NCBI RefSeq assembly: GCF_003944755.1
Contig: NZ_RWGU01000041.1
Coordinates: 53,790-117,789, forward strand
Origin: Rhodovulum robiginosum
Lineage (GTDB): Bacteria > Pseudomonadota > Alphaproteobacteria > Rhodobacterales > Rhodobacteraceae
Direction of reading: 5' to 3'
Length of the DNA stretch: 64,000 nt
A model generated the notes under the pieces. It worked only from the letters and a program-made list of their open reading frames with translations. It was not told where the DNA came from and did no database searches. Below are positions 11,014 to 18,452 of this stretch, piece by piece. A program made the position numbers and the translations under genes. Each line of letters begins with the position of its first letter. Position 1 is the stretch's first letter.

Positions 11014-11747
11014 GCGAAACCTGGATCATTCTCGGCGCCAGCTCGTCGATGGCGCGCGCCTTTGTCCGTGCGGTGGCCGAACGGGGCGACAGCGTGCTGC
11101 TGGCCGGGCGCGACATGGACGACATGGCGCGCAGCGCGGCCGACGCCCGCACCCGCGGCGCGCCGCTGGCCGAACCGGTCTTTTTCGATGCGCGCAAACC
11201 CGACAGTTTTACCCCCATCCTCGACCGCGCCCAGGCGGTGGAAGGCCCGGTCTCGGCCGCGGTCTTCGTGGGCTCGATGCCGCCGCAAGACGAGATCGAC
11301 GCCGACCCCGGCCTGATCGAAGGCGTGGTGAGCGACAGCTTCTCCGGCCCCGCCCGGTTTCTGCAGTCGTTCGCGCCGCTGATCGAGGCGCGCGGCGCGG
11401 GCAACGTGGTGGGCGTGGCCTCGGTCGCGGGCGACCGCGGGCGCATCGGCAACTATGTCTACGGCGCCGCCAAGGCGGGATTTGCCACTTACCTTTCGGG
11501 GTTGAGAAACCGGTTGACCCGCGCCGGCGGCCATGTGGTGACGGTAAAGCCCGGCTTTGTCGACACGGCGATGACCTGGGGCATCGAGGGGATGTTCCTG
11601 GTGGCCCCGCCCGAGGCGGTGGCGCGCGACATCCTCAAGGCCGTCGAGAAAAAGCGCAACGTGATCTACACGCCGATCTTCTGGCTGGGCATCATGACGA
11701 TCATCCGCGCCATCCCAGAGCCGATCTTCAAGAAGATGTCGATCTAG
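11010..11747 (+). CDS. Short-chain dehydrogenase, DprE2-like (keto-sugar reductase candidate)
   Basis: NAD(P)H-dependent SDR of 245 residues. The nucleotide-binding motif is degenerate (IILGASSSMARAFVRA at 6-21 instead of TGxxxGIG). The catalytic residues are visible as S139 in VASVAG and the YGAAKAG Tyr/Lys pair (about 152-156). DprE2 would reduce the 2'-keto intermediate to polyprenyl-phospho-arabinose. GAGGAG lies 7 bases before the ATG, which overlaps the oxidase stop (ATGA). A hydrophobic C-terminus (IFWLGIMTIIRAIPEPIF) suggests membrane association. Its stop codon overlaps the stop of the convergent UbiA gene. Confidence 0.85.
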   Translation: MSETWIILGASSSMARAFVRAVAERGDSVLLAGRDMDDMARSAADARTRGAPLAEPVFFDARKPDSFTPILDRAQAVEGPVSAAVFVGSMPPQDEIDADPGLIEGVVSDSFSGPARFLQSFAPLIEARGAGNVVGVASVAGDRGRIGNYVYGAAKAGFATYLSGLRNRLTRAGGHVVTVKPGFVDTAMTWGIEGMFLVAPPEAVARDILKAVEKKRNVIYTPIFWLGIMTIIRAIPEPIFKKMSI

Positions 11748-13183
11748 AAGCCGAACCAGCGCTGCCACAGCCCCGCGCCGTAAAACATCAGCGACAGGGC
11801 AAAGCAGATCAGCCCGATGCCCAGCTTGTCGCGCAGGGCGAATACGATCGGGTCGTAATCCTGCTTGCCCTGCCAGCCCAGCACGACCATGCGGATCAGC
11901 CAGATGGCCAGCGGCACCAGCGCCACCCACAGCAGCCAGCGCGTGGGATAAAGAATGTGCGCCTGCTCGGTGAAGCTGTAGCCGAAAAAGGTCAGCAACG
12001 CGCCGACGATGCCAAGGCCGGCGACGTTGAGCAGATCCTCGCGGTCGGGCCGGCCATAGCCGCGCCCCGGCAGGCGCTCGTCCGTGGTGGCCAGCGCCAG
12101 CTCCGTCAATCGCTTGACCGCTCCAAGCGTCAGGAAGACCGGGTAGACGAAGACCAGCATGAAAACCGACACATCCACCTTGGAGGCCACGGCGCCCGCC
12201 ACCACGCGCAGGGTGTAAAGCGCGGCCAGCGTGGCGATATCGACCCAGCGCATCCGCTTTAGCCGCAGCGAATAGGCCAGCGACAGCGTCATGTAGAGCG
12301 CGACGACGCCCAGCATCGCCGCGCCCAGCGCGGCCGCGATGCCGAGCGCGACCAGGGCAAGGCCCAGGCTGGCCGCCATGCCCACCTTGATGGGGACGGT
12401 CCCGGCCGCGAACGGACGGCGGCATTTGGTGGGGTGCAGCCGGTCGGCCTCGAGGTCGAGCAGGTCGTTGACGATATAGATGCACGAGGCTGCCGCCGAA
12501 AACGCCACCATTCCCGCCAGGACCAGCAGCACCGTGGCCACGCCGAAATCATGCGCGGCCAGCATCGGCACGAACAACAGCACGTTCTTGACCCACTGAT
12601 GCGGCCGCAGCGCCCGCGCCAGGTCGCGCCAGTGCCAGCCGGTAGAGATCTGCTCGACCGGATGGCCCGCGGCGCGCAGCCCCGAGGCGATCTGGGGATG
12701 TGCGCCGACGATCAGCGCGCGGTCGGCACGTTCCCACACCGCGCGGTCGGCCACGTTGTCGCCGGCATAGTCAAATCCGCGCTCGCCATAGGCGGCCACC
12801 AGCGCCGCGCCCTTGGCCGCGCCCTTGAGGTTGGTCTGCCCGTCCGAGGCAAAGCTCTGCGCGCTCAGCCCATGGGCGGCGGCCAGCCGCTCGACGAGCT
12901 GTCCGTCCGAGGCCGAGGCCAGGACCACCTCGCGGCCCTCGGCGCGGGCGGCCTCGACGCGGGCGGCCAGTTCGGGATTGAGCGGCAGCAGGTCGAAACG
13001 CGGCGGTGCGATCTCGGCCAGCGCGCGCTTGAGCGCGGCGCGGTCATGGATGTTGCGCGCCACGGCCCCCAGCGTCGCCAGGGGCGCGCGGTGCAGCCCG
13101 CCCCAGAACGTCTCGAACAACAGATCGGTGCTGAGAAAGGTGCCATCGACATCCAGCACCAGCGGTTTGCAGGCCGACATCAT
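11744..13183 (-). CDS. HAD-phosphatase/UbiA prenyltransferase fusion (polyprenyl-phosphate phosphoribosyltransferase candidate)
   Basis: Two-domain protein of 479 residues. The N-terminal HAD-like domain (about 1-190) has the catalytic DxD motif in VLDVDGTF, a lysine in LKGAAKGAAL and the acidic motif YAGDNVADRAVW. The C-terminal UbiA domain has the prenyl-binding motif NDLLDLEAD followed by KCRRPFAAG, and 8 to 9 membrane spans. By analogy with mycobacterial UbiA (Rv3806c), it may transfer phosphoribose from PRPP to polyprenyl phosphate, with the HAD part removing the 5'-phosphate. The ATG at 13183 overlaps the transglycosylase stop (ATGA) and follows AGGAG. A second ATG is immediately adjacent. 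It is convergent with the DprE2-like gene. Confidence 0.85.
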   Translation of the reverse strand: MMSACKPLVLDVDGTFLSTDLLFETFWGGLHRAPLATLGAVARNIHDRAALKRALAEIAPPRFDLLPLNPELAARVEAARAEGREVVLASASDGQLVERLAAAHGLSAQSFASDGQTNLKGAAKGAALVAAYGERGFDYAGDNVADRAVWERADRALIVGAHPQIASGLRAAGHPVEQISTGWHWRDLARALRPHQWVKNVLLFVPMLAAHDFGVATVLLVLAGMVAFSAAASCIYIVNDLLDLEADRLHPTKCRRPFAAGTVPIKVGMAASLGLALVALGIAAALGAAMLGVVALYMTLSLAYSLRLKRMRWVDIATLAALYTLRVVAGAVASKVDVSVFMLVFVYPVFLTLGAVKRLTELALATTDERLPGRGYGRPDREDLLNVAGLGIVGALLTFFGYSFTEQAHILYPTRWLLWVALVPLAIWLIRMVVLGWQGKQDYDPIVFALRDKLGIGLICFALSLMFYGAGLWQRWFGF

Positions 13184-14013
13184 CCCGCTCCTATCACGCG
13201 AAACACACAACCGTCGCTGATAAGCTGGGGCGGGGTGATGCACAGCCCCCGGCTGACCTGCCAGGCGGCCAGGACCTTGGGCACGTAATCGCGCGTCTCG
13301 GCATAGGGCGGCACGCCGCCATGTCGCTGTACCGCGCCCTCGCCCGCGTTGTAGCCGGCCAGCACCAGCACCGGGTCGCCGCCGAAATTCTTCATCAGCC
13401 AGTCCAGATAGGCCACACCGCCGGCGATGTTCTGCGTCGGGTCGGTGATGTCGGTCACGCCGAACCGCTTGGCCGTCGCCGGCATCAGCTGCATCAGCCC
13501 GGTGGCGCCCTTGGGGCTGACGGCCCGGGGCCGCCCGCTGCTCTCGATGCCGATCACCGCCAGCACCAGCGCCGGCGAGACCTTGGTGCCCACGGTGGCG
13601 CGCAGGATGTCGGTGCCATGCAGCCGCGCGATGTCCTGAAGCGCCTGCAGGCGCGGCGCCGGCACCGCGGCCCCCGCTGGCCCGGTCGACAACGCGTTCA
13701 CCGCAAGCTCCAGCCGGGCCGGGCCCAGCCGGCTTTCGCCCCGGCCGACCGCGTCCCAGTACCAGGCGAAACGGCCGATCGGCGATGCGGGGGCCTCGGG
13801 CGCGGCCTGGTCGGGCTCTGCGGTGTCGTCGGTGGCGGGGGGCTTGGGTGGCGGCGCGGGGCGCGGGGCGATCTGCACGGTGATACGCTTTTGCCCCGGC
13901 TTGGGCAGCCCGACACGCTTGAAGGTAAATTCCGGGTACGGCGGCGGCTCGGCACCGGCCGCGCCCGCGAGAGCCATGGCTCCGATGACTGCGATTGCGA
14001 AGCGCCGCTTCAT
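13180..14013 (-). CDS. Lytic transglycosylase (SLT family)
   Basis: Exported murein lytic transglycosylase of 277 residues that cleaves the MurNAc-GlcNAc bond with 1,6-anhydro product formation. The start at 14013 gives a signal peptide MKRRFAIAVIGAMALAGAAGA. The longer frame upstream adds 39 unconserved residues. A Pro-rich linker (about 55-85) precedes the SLT domain. The catalytic Glu lies in IGIESSGRP, followed by SPKGATGLMQLMPATAKRFGV and GYNAGEGAVQRHGGVPPYAETRDYV. It is translationally coupled to the HAD-UbiA gene downstream, which suggests an envelope-related role for that gene. Confidence 0.92.
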   Translation of the reverse strand: MKRRFAIAVIGAMALAGAAGAEPPPYPEFTFKRVGLPKPGQKRITVQIAPRPAPPPKPPATDDTAEPDQAAPEAPASPIGRFAWYWDAVGRGESRLGPARLELAVNALSTGPAGAAVPAPRLQALQDIARLHGTDILRATVGTKVSPALVLAVIGIESSGRPRAVSPKGATGLMQLMPATAKRFGVTDITDPTQNIAGGVAYLDWLMKNFGGDPVLVLAGYNAGEGAVQRHGGVPPYAETRDYVPKVLAAWQVSRGLCITPPQLISDGCVFRVIGAG

Positions 14014-14373
14014 GCGGTGACTGCCCTGCCTCGACCTTTGTTGTGGATCTTGTCGCAAAAATCGTCGGAAAAGGCCAGCGGGAAGGGTTCGAATCGCGCG
14101 ATTCCGCTGCGATCTGTGCGCTTCAGCCACCGCGAAAAACGAAAAATTTACGATCTTTTCATTTTTTTATCGTTAAAAAACATACGCTTAATTTGATTTT
14201 TCTGATTTGCGGGCGTGCAACCAAAAATGCCAAGCGCAGGCCAAACTCTCGCCCCATTCAAACGGGATATTTCAACCATGCCAAGGCGGGGATCGGCCCA
14301 AACAAGAGACGGGCCACATAGAACCGAAGAGGCAAGACAGAGCGAGCTAACGGACCTACTGGAGGGATACCAA
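14014..14373. promoter_or_regulatory. AT-rich divergent control region before the tad locus
   Basis: This is a 360-base gap between divergent genes. Bases 14130-14210 are far richer in A/T than the surroundings (runs such as TTTTCATTTTTTTATCG and TAAAAAACATACGC). It is therefore the likely control region for the pilin/tad genes and perhaps the transglycosylase. TTGATT at 14193 could be a -35, but no good -10 follows at proper spacing. No ORF or RNA gene was recognised. The promoter role is inferred from position and composition. Confidence 0.4.
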
Positions 14374-14559
14374 ATGAAACTGTTCAACATGCTCAAGAAT
14401 TTCCGGAACGACGAATCCGGTGCCGTGACCGTCGACTGGGTGGTGCTGACCGCCGCCATCGTTGGCCTTGGCATCGCTGTTCTGGCGACCGTTGAAACCG
14501 GCGTGAACACGCTGGCCACCAACATCAGCTCGGAAATCGCCGGCATCACCGTCAACTAA
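14374..14559 (+). CDS. Flp-type IVb pilin 1
   Basis: Major or minor subunit of a tad pilus. The 61-residue prepilin has a short polar leader ending in FRNDESG, then AVTVDWVVLTAAIVGLGIAVLATV, the hydrophobic helix that packs the pilus core. Cleavage by TadV/CpaA is expected after the Gly at residue 16. Counting from there, position +5 is Asp and +6 is Trp, where canonical Flp pilins have Glu and Tyr. GGAGGG lies about 8 bases before the ATG at 14374. A strong terminator follows, so the pilin may be expressed at a higher level than the downstream machinery genes. Confidence 0.9.
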   Translation: MKLFNMLKNFRNDESGAVTVDWVVLTAAIVGLGIAVLATVETGVNTLATNISSEIAGITVN

Positions 14560-14597
14560 TCTTTTGACGGCCACCGGTATTTCGGAACCGACTGACA

Positions 14598-14630
14598 GGC
14601 CGCGCCCCTCGGGGCGCGGCCGCCTCTTTT
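14598..14630 (+). terminator. Rho-independent terminator after pilin 1
   Basis: An 11-base perfect GC stem (GGCCGCGCCCC at 14598-14608 with GGGGCGCGGCC at 14611-14621) is followed by GCCTCTTTT. It separates pilin 1 from the rest of the tad genes. Confidence 0.85.
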
Positions 14631-14798
14631 GAAGGCCCCGAAACACGTTCGGCGGGAAACCGCGACGCACGCGAATTCCACAAGCGGAACAACCTCCGGC
14701 CACATTTTAACGTGATATTTGCGTTAGGCGGTGGGAGAGACCGTCCGCAATAGCCGGCCGGTCATGGATCGAGGCCCTTATTTGATGGGAGTACCCTT

Positions 14799-14981
14799 AT
14801 GAAGGATACTGCAAAAAAATTCGTCCAGGACGAAGACGGGGCGGTGACGGTCGACTGGATCGTGCTTACCGCATTCGTCGTCGGCATGGCTCTGGCGGTG
14901 GTGGCGATCTTCGTCCCCGGCCCCACGAACATCGCATCGAACATCAGCAACGCGATTGCCGGCATCACGGTCGTCGACTGA
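14799..14981 (+). CDS. Flp-type IVb pilin 2
   Basis: Second Flp-like prepilin of 60 residues, paralogous to the first. The leader ends in VQDEDG, then AVTVDWIVLTAFVVGMALAV and the shared C-terminal pattern (T)NIxSxIxxAIAGITV. The +5 Asp and +6 Trp substitution is the same as in pilin 1. GGGAG lies 8 bases before the ATG. It has no terminator of its own that I can see before cpaB, 155 bases downstream. It could be a minor pilin or an alternative major subunit. Confidence 0.88.
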   Translation: MKDTAKKFVQDEDGAVTVDWIVLTAFVVGMALAVVAIFVPGPTNIASNISNAIAGITVVD

Positions 14982-15136
14982 CCGCGGCGCCATTTGTTTC
15001 CAAAAATGCGAAAATCCTTGGCGTCGCCTTAGCCTGTCCACGTTTTCGCCGCAAAGCCGGACAAGGATGATCTCGATGCAAAAGTGTCGGCCCGTCGCCC
15101 AGAGCGGGGCTGGACCAAGCAAGGGAAGGGTTCAAC

Positions 15137-15973
15137 ATGCGATTGCTGTTCGGGTTGGTTCTGATTGCGGGCCTTGGGCTTGCAGGCTTTGCCGTCTACA
15201 TGGCGCAAGGCTACATCTCGGAATATGAAACCGCTTTGGCGCAGGAACGCGCCCAGCGCGCCAAGCAGGTCAAGTTGGTCGACATCTACGTGACCGACCG
15301 GCCGCTGCGCTACGGCGAGCAGTTCACGCTGGACGATGCGCGCCTCGTGCGCTGGCCGGCCGACGCGCTGCCCGAAGGCGCGTTCAGCAAACAAGCGGAG
15401 CTGTTCCCGGAGGGCAAGCCGGCCTTTCGCACCGTACTGCGCGCGATGGAGAAGAACGAGCCGCTGCTCAAGGTCAAGTTGACCGAGCCGGGTGCCGAAG
15501 CCGGCATCACCTCGCGCCTGACCAAGGGCATGCGCGCCTTTGCCATCAAGGTGGACGTGGCGACCGGCGTGTCGGGCTTCTTGCGGCCTGGCGACCGCGT
15601 GGACGTTTACTGGACCGGCAATTCCGGCGGTGGCAGCGTGACCAAGCTGATCCAGACGAAGATGCGTCTGATCGCGATCGACCAGACCGCCGACGAGGAC
15701 CGCGCAAGCCCCGTCATCGCGCGCACCGTCACGGTCGAAGCCACACCCGAGCAGGTCGCGGCCCTGGCCCAGGCGCAATCGACCGGACGCCTGTCGCTGT
15801 CGCTGGTCGGCGCCGATGACAACGAAGACGTCGCCGGCGTCGAGATCGACCAAAACCGCCTGCTGGGCATCAAGCAAGAGGTGCAGGTGGTCGAAGAAAA
15901 GGCCGAGGAATGCTCGATCCGGACGCGCCGGGGTGCCGAGGTGGTGGAAATTCCGATCCCCTGCACCAACTGA
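15137..15973 (+). CDS. cpaB: Flp pilus assembly protein CpaB/RcpC
   Basis: Periplasmic, inner-membrane-anchored component that helps the secretin channel of the tad system. The 278-residue product has an N-terminal hydrophobic anchor (about 3-24), a SAF-type domain (about 48-120) beginning VKLVDIYVTDRPLRYGEQFTLDD, and the RcpC/CpaB block MRAFAIKVDVATGVSGFLRPGDRVDVYWT (about 136-164). GGGAAGGG precedes the ATG. It lies between the pilins and the secretin gene cpaC, the usual order. Confidence 0.92.
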   Translation: MRLLFGLVLIAGLGLAGFAVYMAQGYISEYETALAQERAQRAKQVKLVDIYVTDRPLRYGEQFTLDDARLVRWPADALPEGAFSKQAELFPEGKPAFRTVLRAMEKNEPLLKVKLTEPGAEAGITSRLTKGMRAFAIKVDVATGVSGFLRPGDRVDVYWTGNSGGGSVTKLIQTKMRLIAIDQTADEDRASPVIARTVTVEATPEQVAALAQAQSTGRLSLSLVGADDNEDVAGVEIDQNRLLGIKQEVQVVEEKAEECSIRTRRGAEVVEIPIPCTN

Positions 15974-15998
15974 CCCCGAAAATACCGAACGATCCGCC

Positions 15999-16024
15999 GC
16001 GCGCGCCCTTCACGGGGCGCGCGC
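15999..16024 (+). terminator. Hairpin between cpaB and cpaC (terminator or attenuator)
   Basis: A 10-base perfect stem (GCGCGCGCCC with GGGCGCGCGC) around loop TTCACG is followed by TTGGCTTA, a poor T-run. It sits in a 215-base gap inside the tad locus. Read-through must occur if the genes share a promoter. Otherwise cpaC has its own promoter in 16030-16180, where I could not identify one. Confidence 0.5.
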
Positions 16025-16188
16025 TTGGCTTAGTGGCGTGTGCCTCTCCGGCTCGGGTGTTGCGGCATGTCCACAGGCAGGCCGAGTCGCACAGGCTTGA
16101 TTGTTGCAATAAAATGCGAAGTACCGCATGCTCTCGAACAACGGGCGAACAGACCCGACATGAGGCGTGGTCGGAAAGGCAGGATCAC

Positions 16189-17619
16189 ATGAGCATTAAG
16201 AAGTTGTTCGCGGCGGGCCTTTTGGGTGTAGCCGTGGTTGCGACACAGGCGGGTCCGACCTCGGCCGAAACTCTTCGGGTGATGAGCGGGGCCCCGTCAG
16301 GTAAGCTGAACGTTCCGATGAACCGCGCGGTCGTCGTCGAAAGCGACGAGGTCTTCGCCGAATTGTCGATCTCCAATCCCGCGATCGCGGACATCTCCAC
16401 GCTTTCCGACCGGATGATCTACGTCCTGGGCAAGTCGCCGGGGCGGACGACGCTGACCCTGCTGGGCCCCGATGGCCAGCTGATCACCAACGTCGAAGTC
16501 CGCGTCACCCCAGATCTCAGCGAGTTGAAAGAGCGGCTGCGCGAGGTGCTGCCCGGCGAGTCCATCGAGGTGCGCGCCGCGAATGACGGCATCGTTCTGT
16601 CTGGCACCGTGTCTTCTGCCGTGGTGGTCGACCGGGCACTTGATCTGGCCGGACGTTACGCTCCAGAGCGTGTCGCCAACCTGATGACGGTCGGCGGCAG
16701 CCAGCAGGTCATGCTCAAGGTCCGCTTCGCGGAGATGAACCGCTCGGTCCGCAAGAGCCTCTCGGCCAGCCTCGCGGTCAACGGCACCGGCGACGGCGGC
16801 AACATCGGCTATAACGGCGGCAACGGCACGTTCATTTCGGGCGACAATTTCGGCAACATCTTCGACGGGGACGCCACCACCGGGCTCGAGCTGCAAAGCG
16901 GCACCCAGGGTGCGTTCACCTTCGGCGTCGGCGCCGGCAGCATGGAATTTGCCATCCTCCTGGAAGCCCTTGAAACAAAAGGTTTTGTCCGCACGCTGGC
17001 GGAGCCGAACCTGACCGCCCTGTCCGGCCAGAATGCCGAGTTCCTGGCCGGGGGCGAATACCCTGTGCCGATCACGGACTCGGACGGCCAGGTCACGGTC
17101 GAGTTCAAGCCTTTCGGCATCCAGCTCGAATTCACGCCTCGCGTGGTCGGCAAGAACATCAACCTGCGCATGAGCGCAGCGGTCAGCGGAATCGACACCA
17201 ACAACAGCTACTCCGACGGCAACATCACCATCTCGGGCTTCTCGACCCGCAGCACGGCCACCACGGTCGAACTGCGCGACGGCGAAAGCTTTGCCATCGC
17301 GGGCTTGCTGCAAGACGACTTCCGGAGCCTCAACAGCCAGGTGCCCTGGCTGGGCGACGTGCCGATCCTGGGCGCGCTGTTCCGCAGCTCGGAATACAAC
17401 CGCGAACAGAGCGAACTGGTGATCATCATCACCGCTCACCTCGTGTCGCCGACCCGCGGAGAGGCGCTTGCGATGCCGACCGACAGGGTACGGCCGCCCA
17501 GCGAGTCCGAACTGTTCCTCTTCGGCAAGGTCGCCGGCCGCGATGGCCGCCTACCCGGCGCCGCCGGCGAAGTGGCCCGGCAGGAATTCAGCGCCCCCTA
17601 CGGCTATGTGATGGAGTAA
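16189..17619 (+). CDS. cpaC: Flp pilus secretin CpaC/RcpA
   Basis: Outer-membrane secretin through which the tad pilus leaves the cell. It has 476 residues from the ATG at 16189, preceded by AGGA. The signal peptide ends at TSAE (about residue 25). The N-terminal pilus domain (SGKLNVPMNRAVVVESDEVFAELSISNP) and a BON-like region precede the secretin domain (about 170-420), with VMLKVRFAEMNRSVRKSLS, LAEPNLTALSGQNAEFLAGGEYPVP and VPWLGDVPILGALFRS all conserved. The frame is open for 93 codons upstream but shows no homology there. It is followed 5 bases later by the OmpA-domain lipoprotein gene. Confidence 0.95.
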   Translation: MSIKKLFAAGLLGVAVVATQAGPTSAETLRVMSGAPSGKLNVPMNRAVVVESDEVFAELSISNPAIADISTLSDRMIYVLGKSPGRTTLTLLGPDGQLITNVEVRVTPDLSELKERLREVLPGESIEVRAANDGIVLSGTVSSAVVVDRALDLAGRYAPERVANLMTVGGSQQVMLKVRFAEMNRSVRKSLSASLAVNGTGDGGNIGYNGGNGTFISGDNFGNIFDGDATTGLELQSGTQGAFTFGVGAGSMEFAILLEALETKGFVRTLAEPNLTALSGQNAEFLAGGEYPVPITDSDGQVTVEFKPFGIQLEFTPRVVGKNINLRMSAAVSGIDTNNSYSDGNITISGFSTRSTATTVELRDGESFAIAGLLQDDFRSLNSQVPWLGDVPILGALFRSSEYNREQSELVIIITAHLVSPTRGEALAMPTDRVRPPSESELFLFGKVAGRDGRLPGAAGEVARQEFSAPYGYVME

Positions 17620-17624
17620 GAGAG

Positions 17625-18251
17625 ATGCGCGGCCCCCTTGTTCTACTGTCCGTCTCGGCTCTCGTCGCTCTGGGGGGGTGCAATCCCGCAGCGATCAACG
17701 CCCCTGCCGGCAGCACCCTCGATAGCGGCGATTTCGGCAATGCCACGATGAACAACACCCTGGTAATGAACGGCGAACGCGATGCCGTCATCAGCCTGTC
17801 ACGCCGGTTCGCCGCCGAGGCGCCGACCACCATCAATTTCGACTTCGACAGCGCCGTTCTGGACGGGACAGCCCAGGCGGCACTGGCCCGCCAGGCCGAA
17901 TGGATCGCCCAGTACCCCTCGGTCCGCTTCCGGGTCTATGGCCATACCGACAAGGTCGGCTCGAACAGCTACAACAAGCGCCTCGGCCTGCGCCGGGCGC
18001 GGGCCGCCGTCAACTACCTTGTCAGCCGGGGCATTTCGCGCAGCCGGCTAGAGGCCGTGGTCTCCTACGGCGAGACACAGCCGCTGATCGTCACCGAGAA
18101 CCGCGAGCGGCGCAACCGCCGCACCGTGACCGAGGTTTCGGGCTTCCTCAAGCGCAAGCCGCTTGTCCATGATGGCAAGTACATGCAGCGCACCTACGAG
18201 GAATACGTCGACAGCGCGACCGAGCTTCACGCCATCGTTGGCGACGAATAA
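17625..18251 (+). CDS. OmpA-domain lipoprotein of the tad locus
   Basis: Probable outer-membrane lipoprotein of 208 residues with lipobox ALGGC (Cys19). The OmpA-like peptidoglycan-binding domain spans about 65-165 and includes INFDFDSAVLD, VYGHTDKVGSNSYNKRLGLRRARAV-type spacing and GYGETQP-like SYGETQPLIV. It probably anchors the secretin to murein. It holds the place that cpaD occupies in Caulobacter, but cpaD is not OmpA-like, so the name is not used. The C-terminal 40 residues are unique. Confidence 0.88.
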   Translation: MRGPLVLLSVSALVALGGCNPAAINAPAGSTLDSGDFGNATMNNTLVMNGERDAVISLSRRFAAEAPTTINFDFDSAVLDGTAQAALARQAEWIAQYPSVRFRVYGHTDKVGSNSYNKRLGLRRARAAVNYLVSRGISRSRLEAVVSYGETQPLIVTENRERRNRRTVTEVSGFLKRKPLVHDGKYMQRTYEEYVDSATELHAIVGDE

Positions 18252-18254
18252 TTA

Positions 18255-18295
18255 ATCGCGCCGGAAAGGCGCGATCTTCCAACAATTTTGGTTTT
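18255..18295 (+). terminator. Terminator or attenuator between OmpA gene and cpaE
   Basis: An 8-base perfect stem ATCGCGCC/GGCGCGAT (18255-18262 and 18268-18275) with a GGAAA loop starts 4 bases after the stop. T-rich sequence (ATTTTGGTTTTT) lies 11 bases further. The 201-base gap before cpaE may hold an internal promoter. Confidence 0.5.
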
Positions 18296-18452
18296 TGGGC
18301 CGTAATGTTGCCCAACTTGAAAGCCACCTTTCTCCAGAGGCAGCAACGCGTGTGACACCGAGTCGCGCGCTGGCATCCGCCCCGCCAGGACCCGCAATTT
18401 CGCGCGGTCCCGCGCGTCCGCGGCTGTCTGCAAGGAGAAGGAAGAGTGGCAT

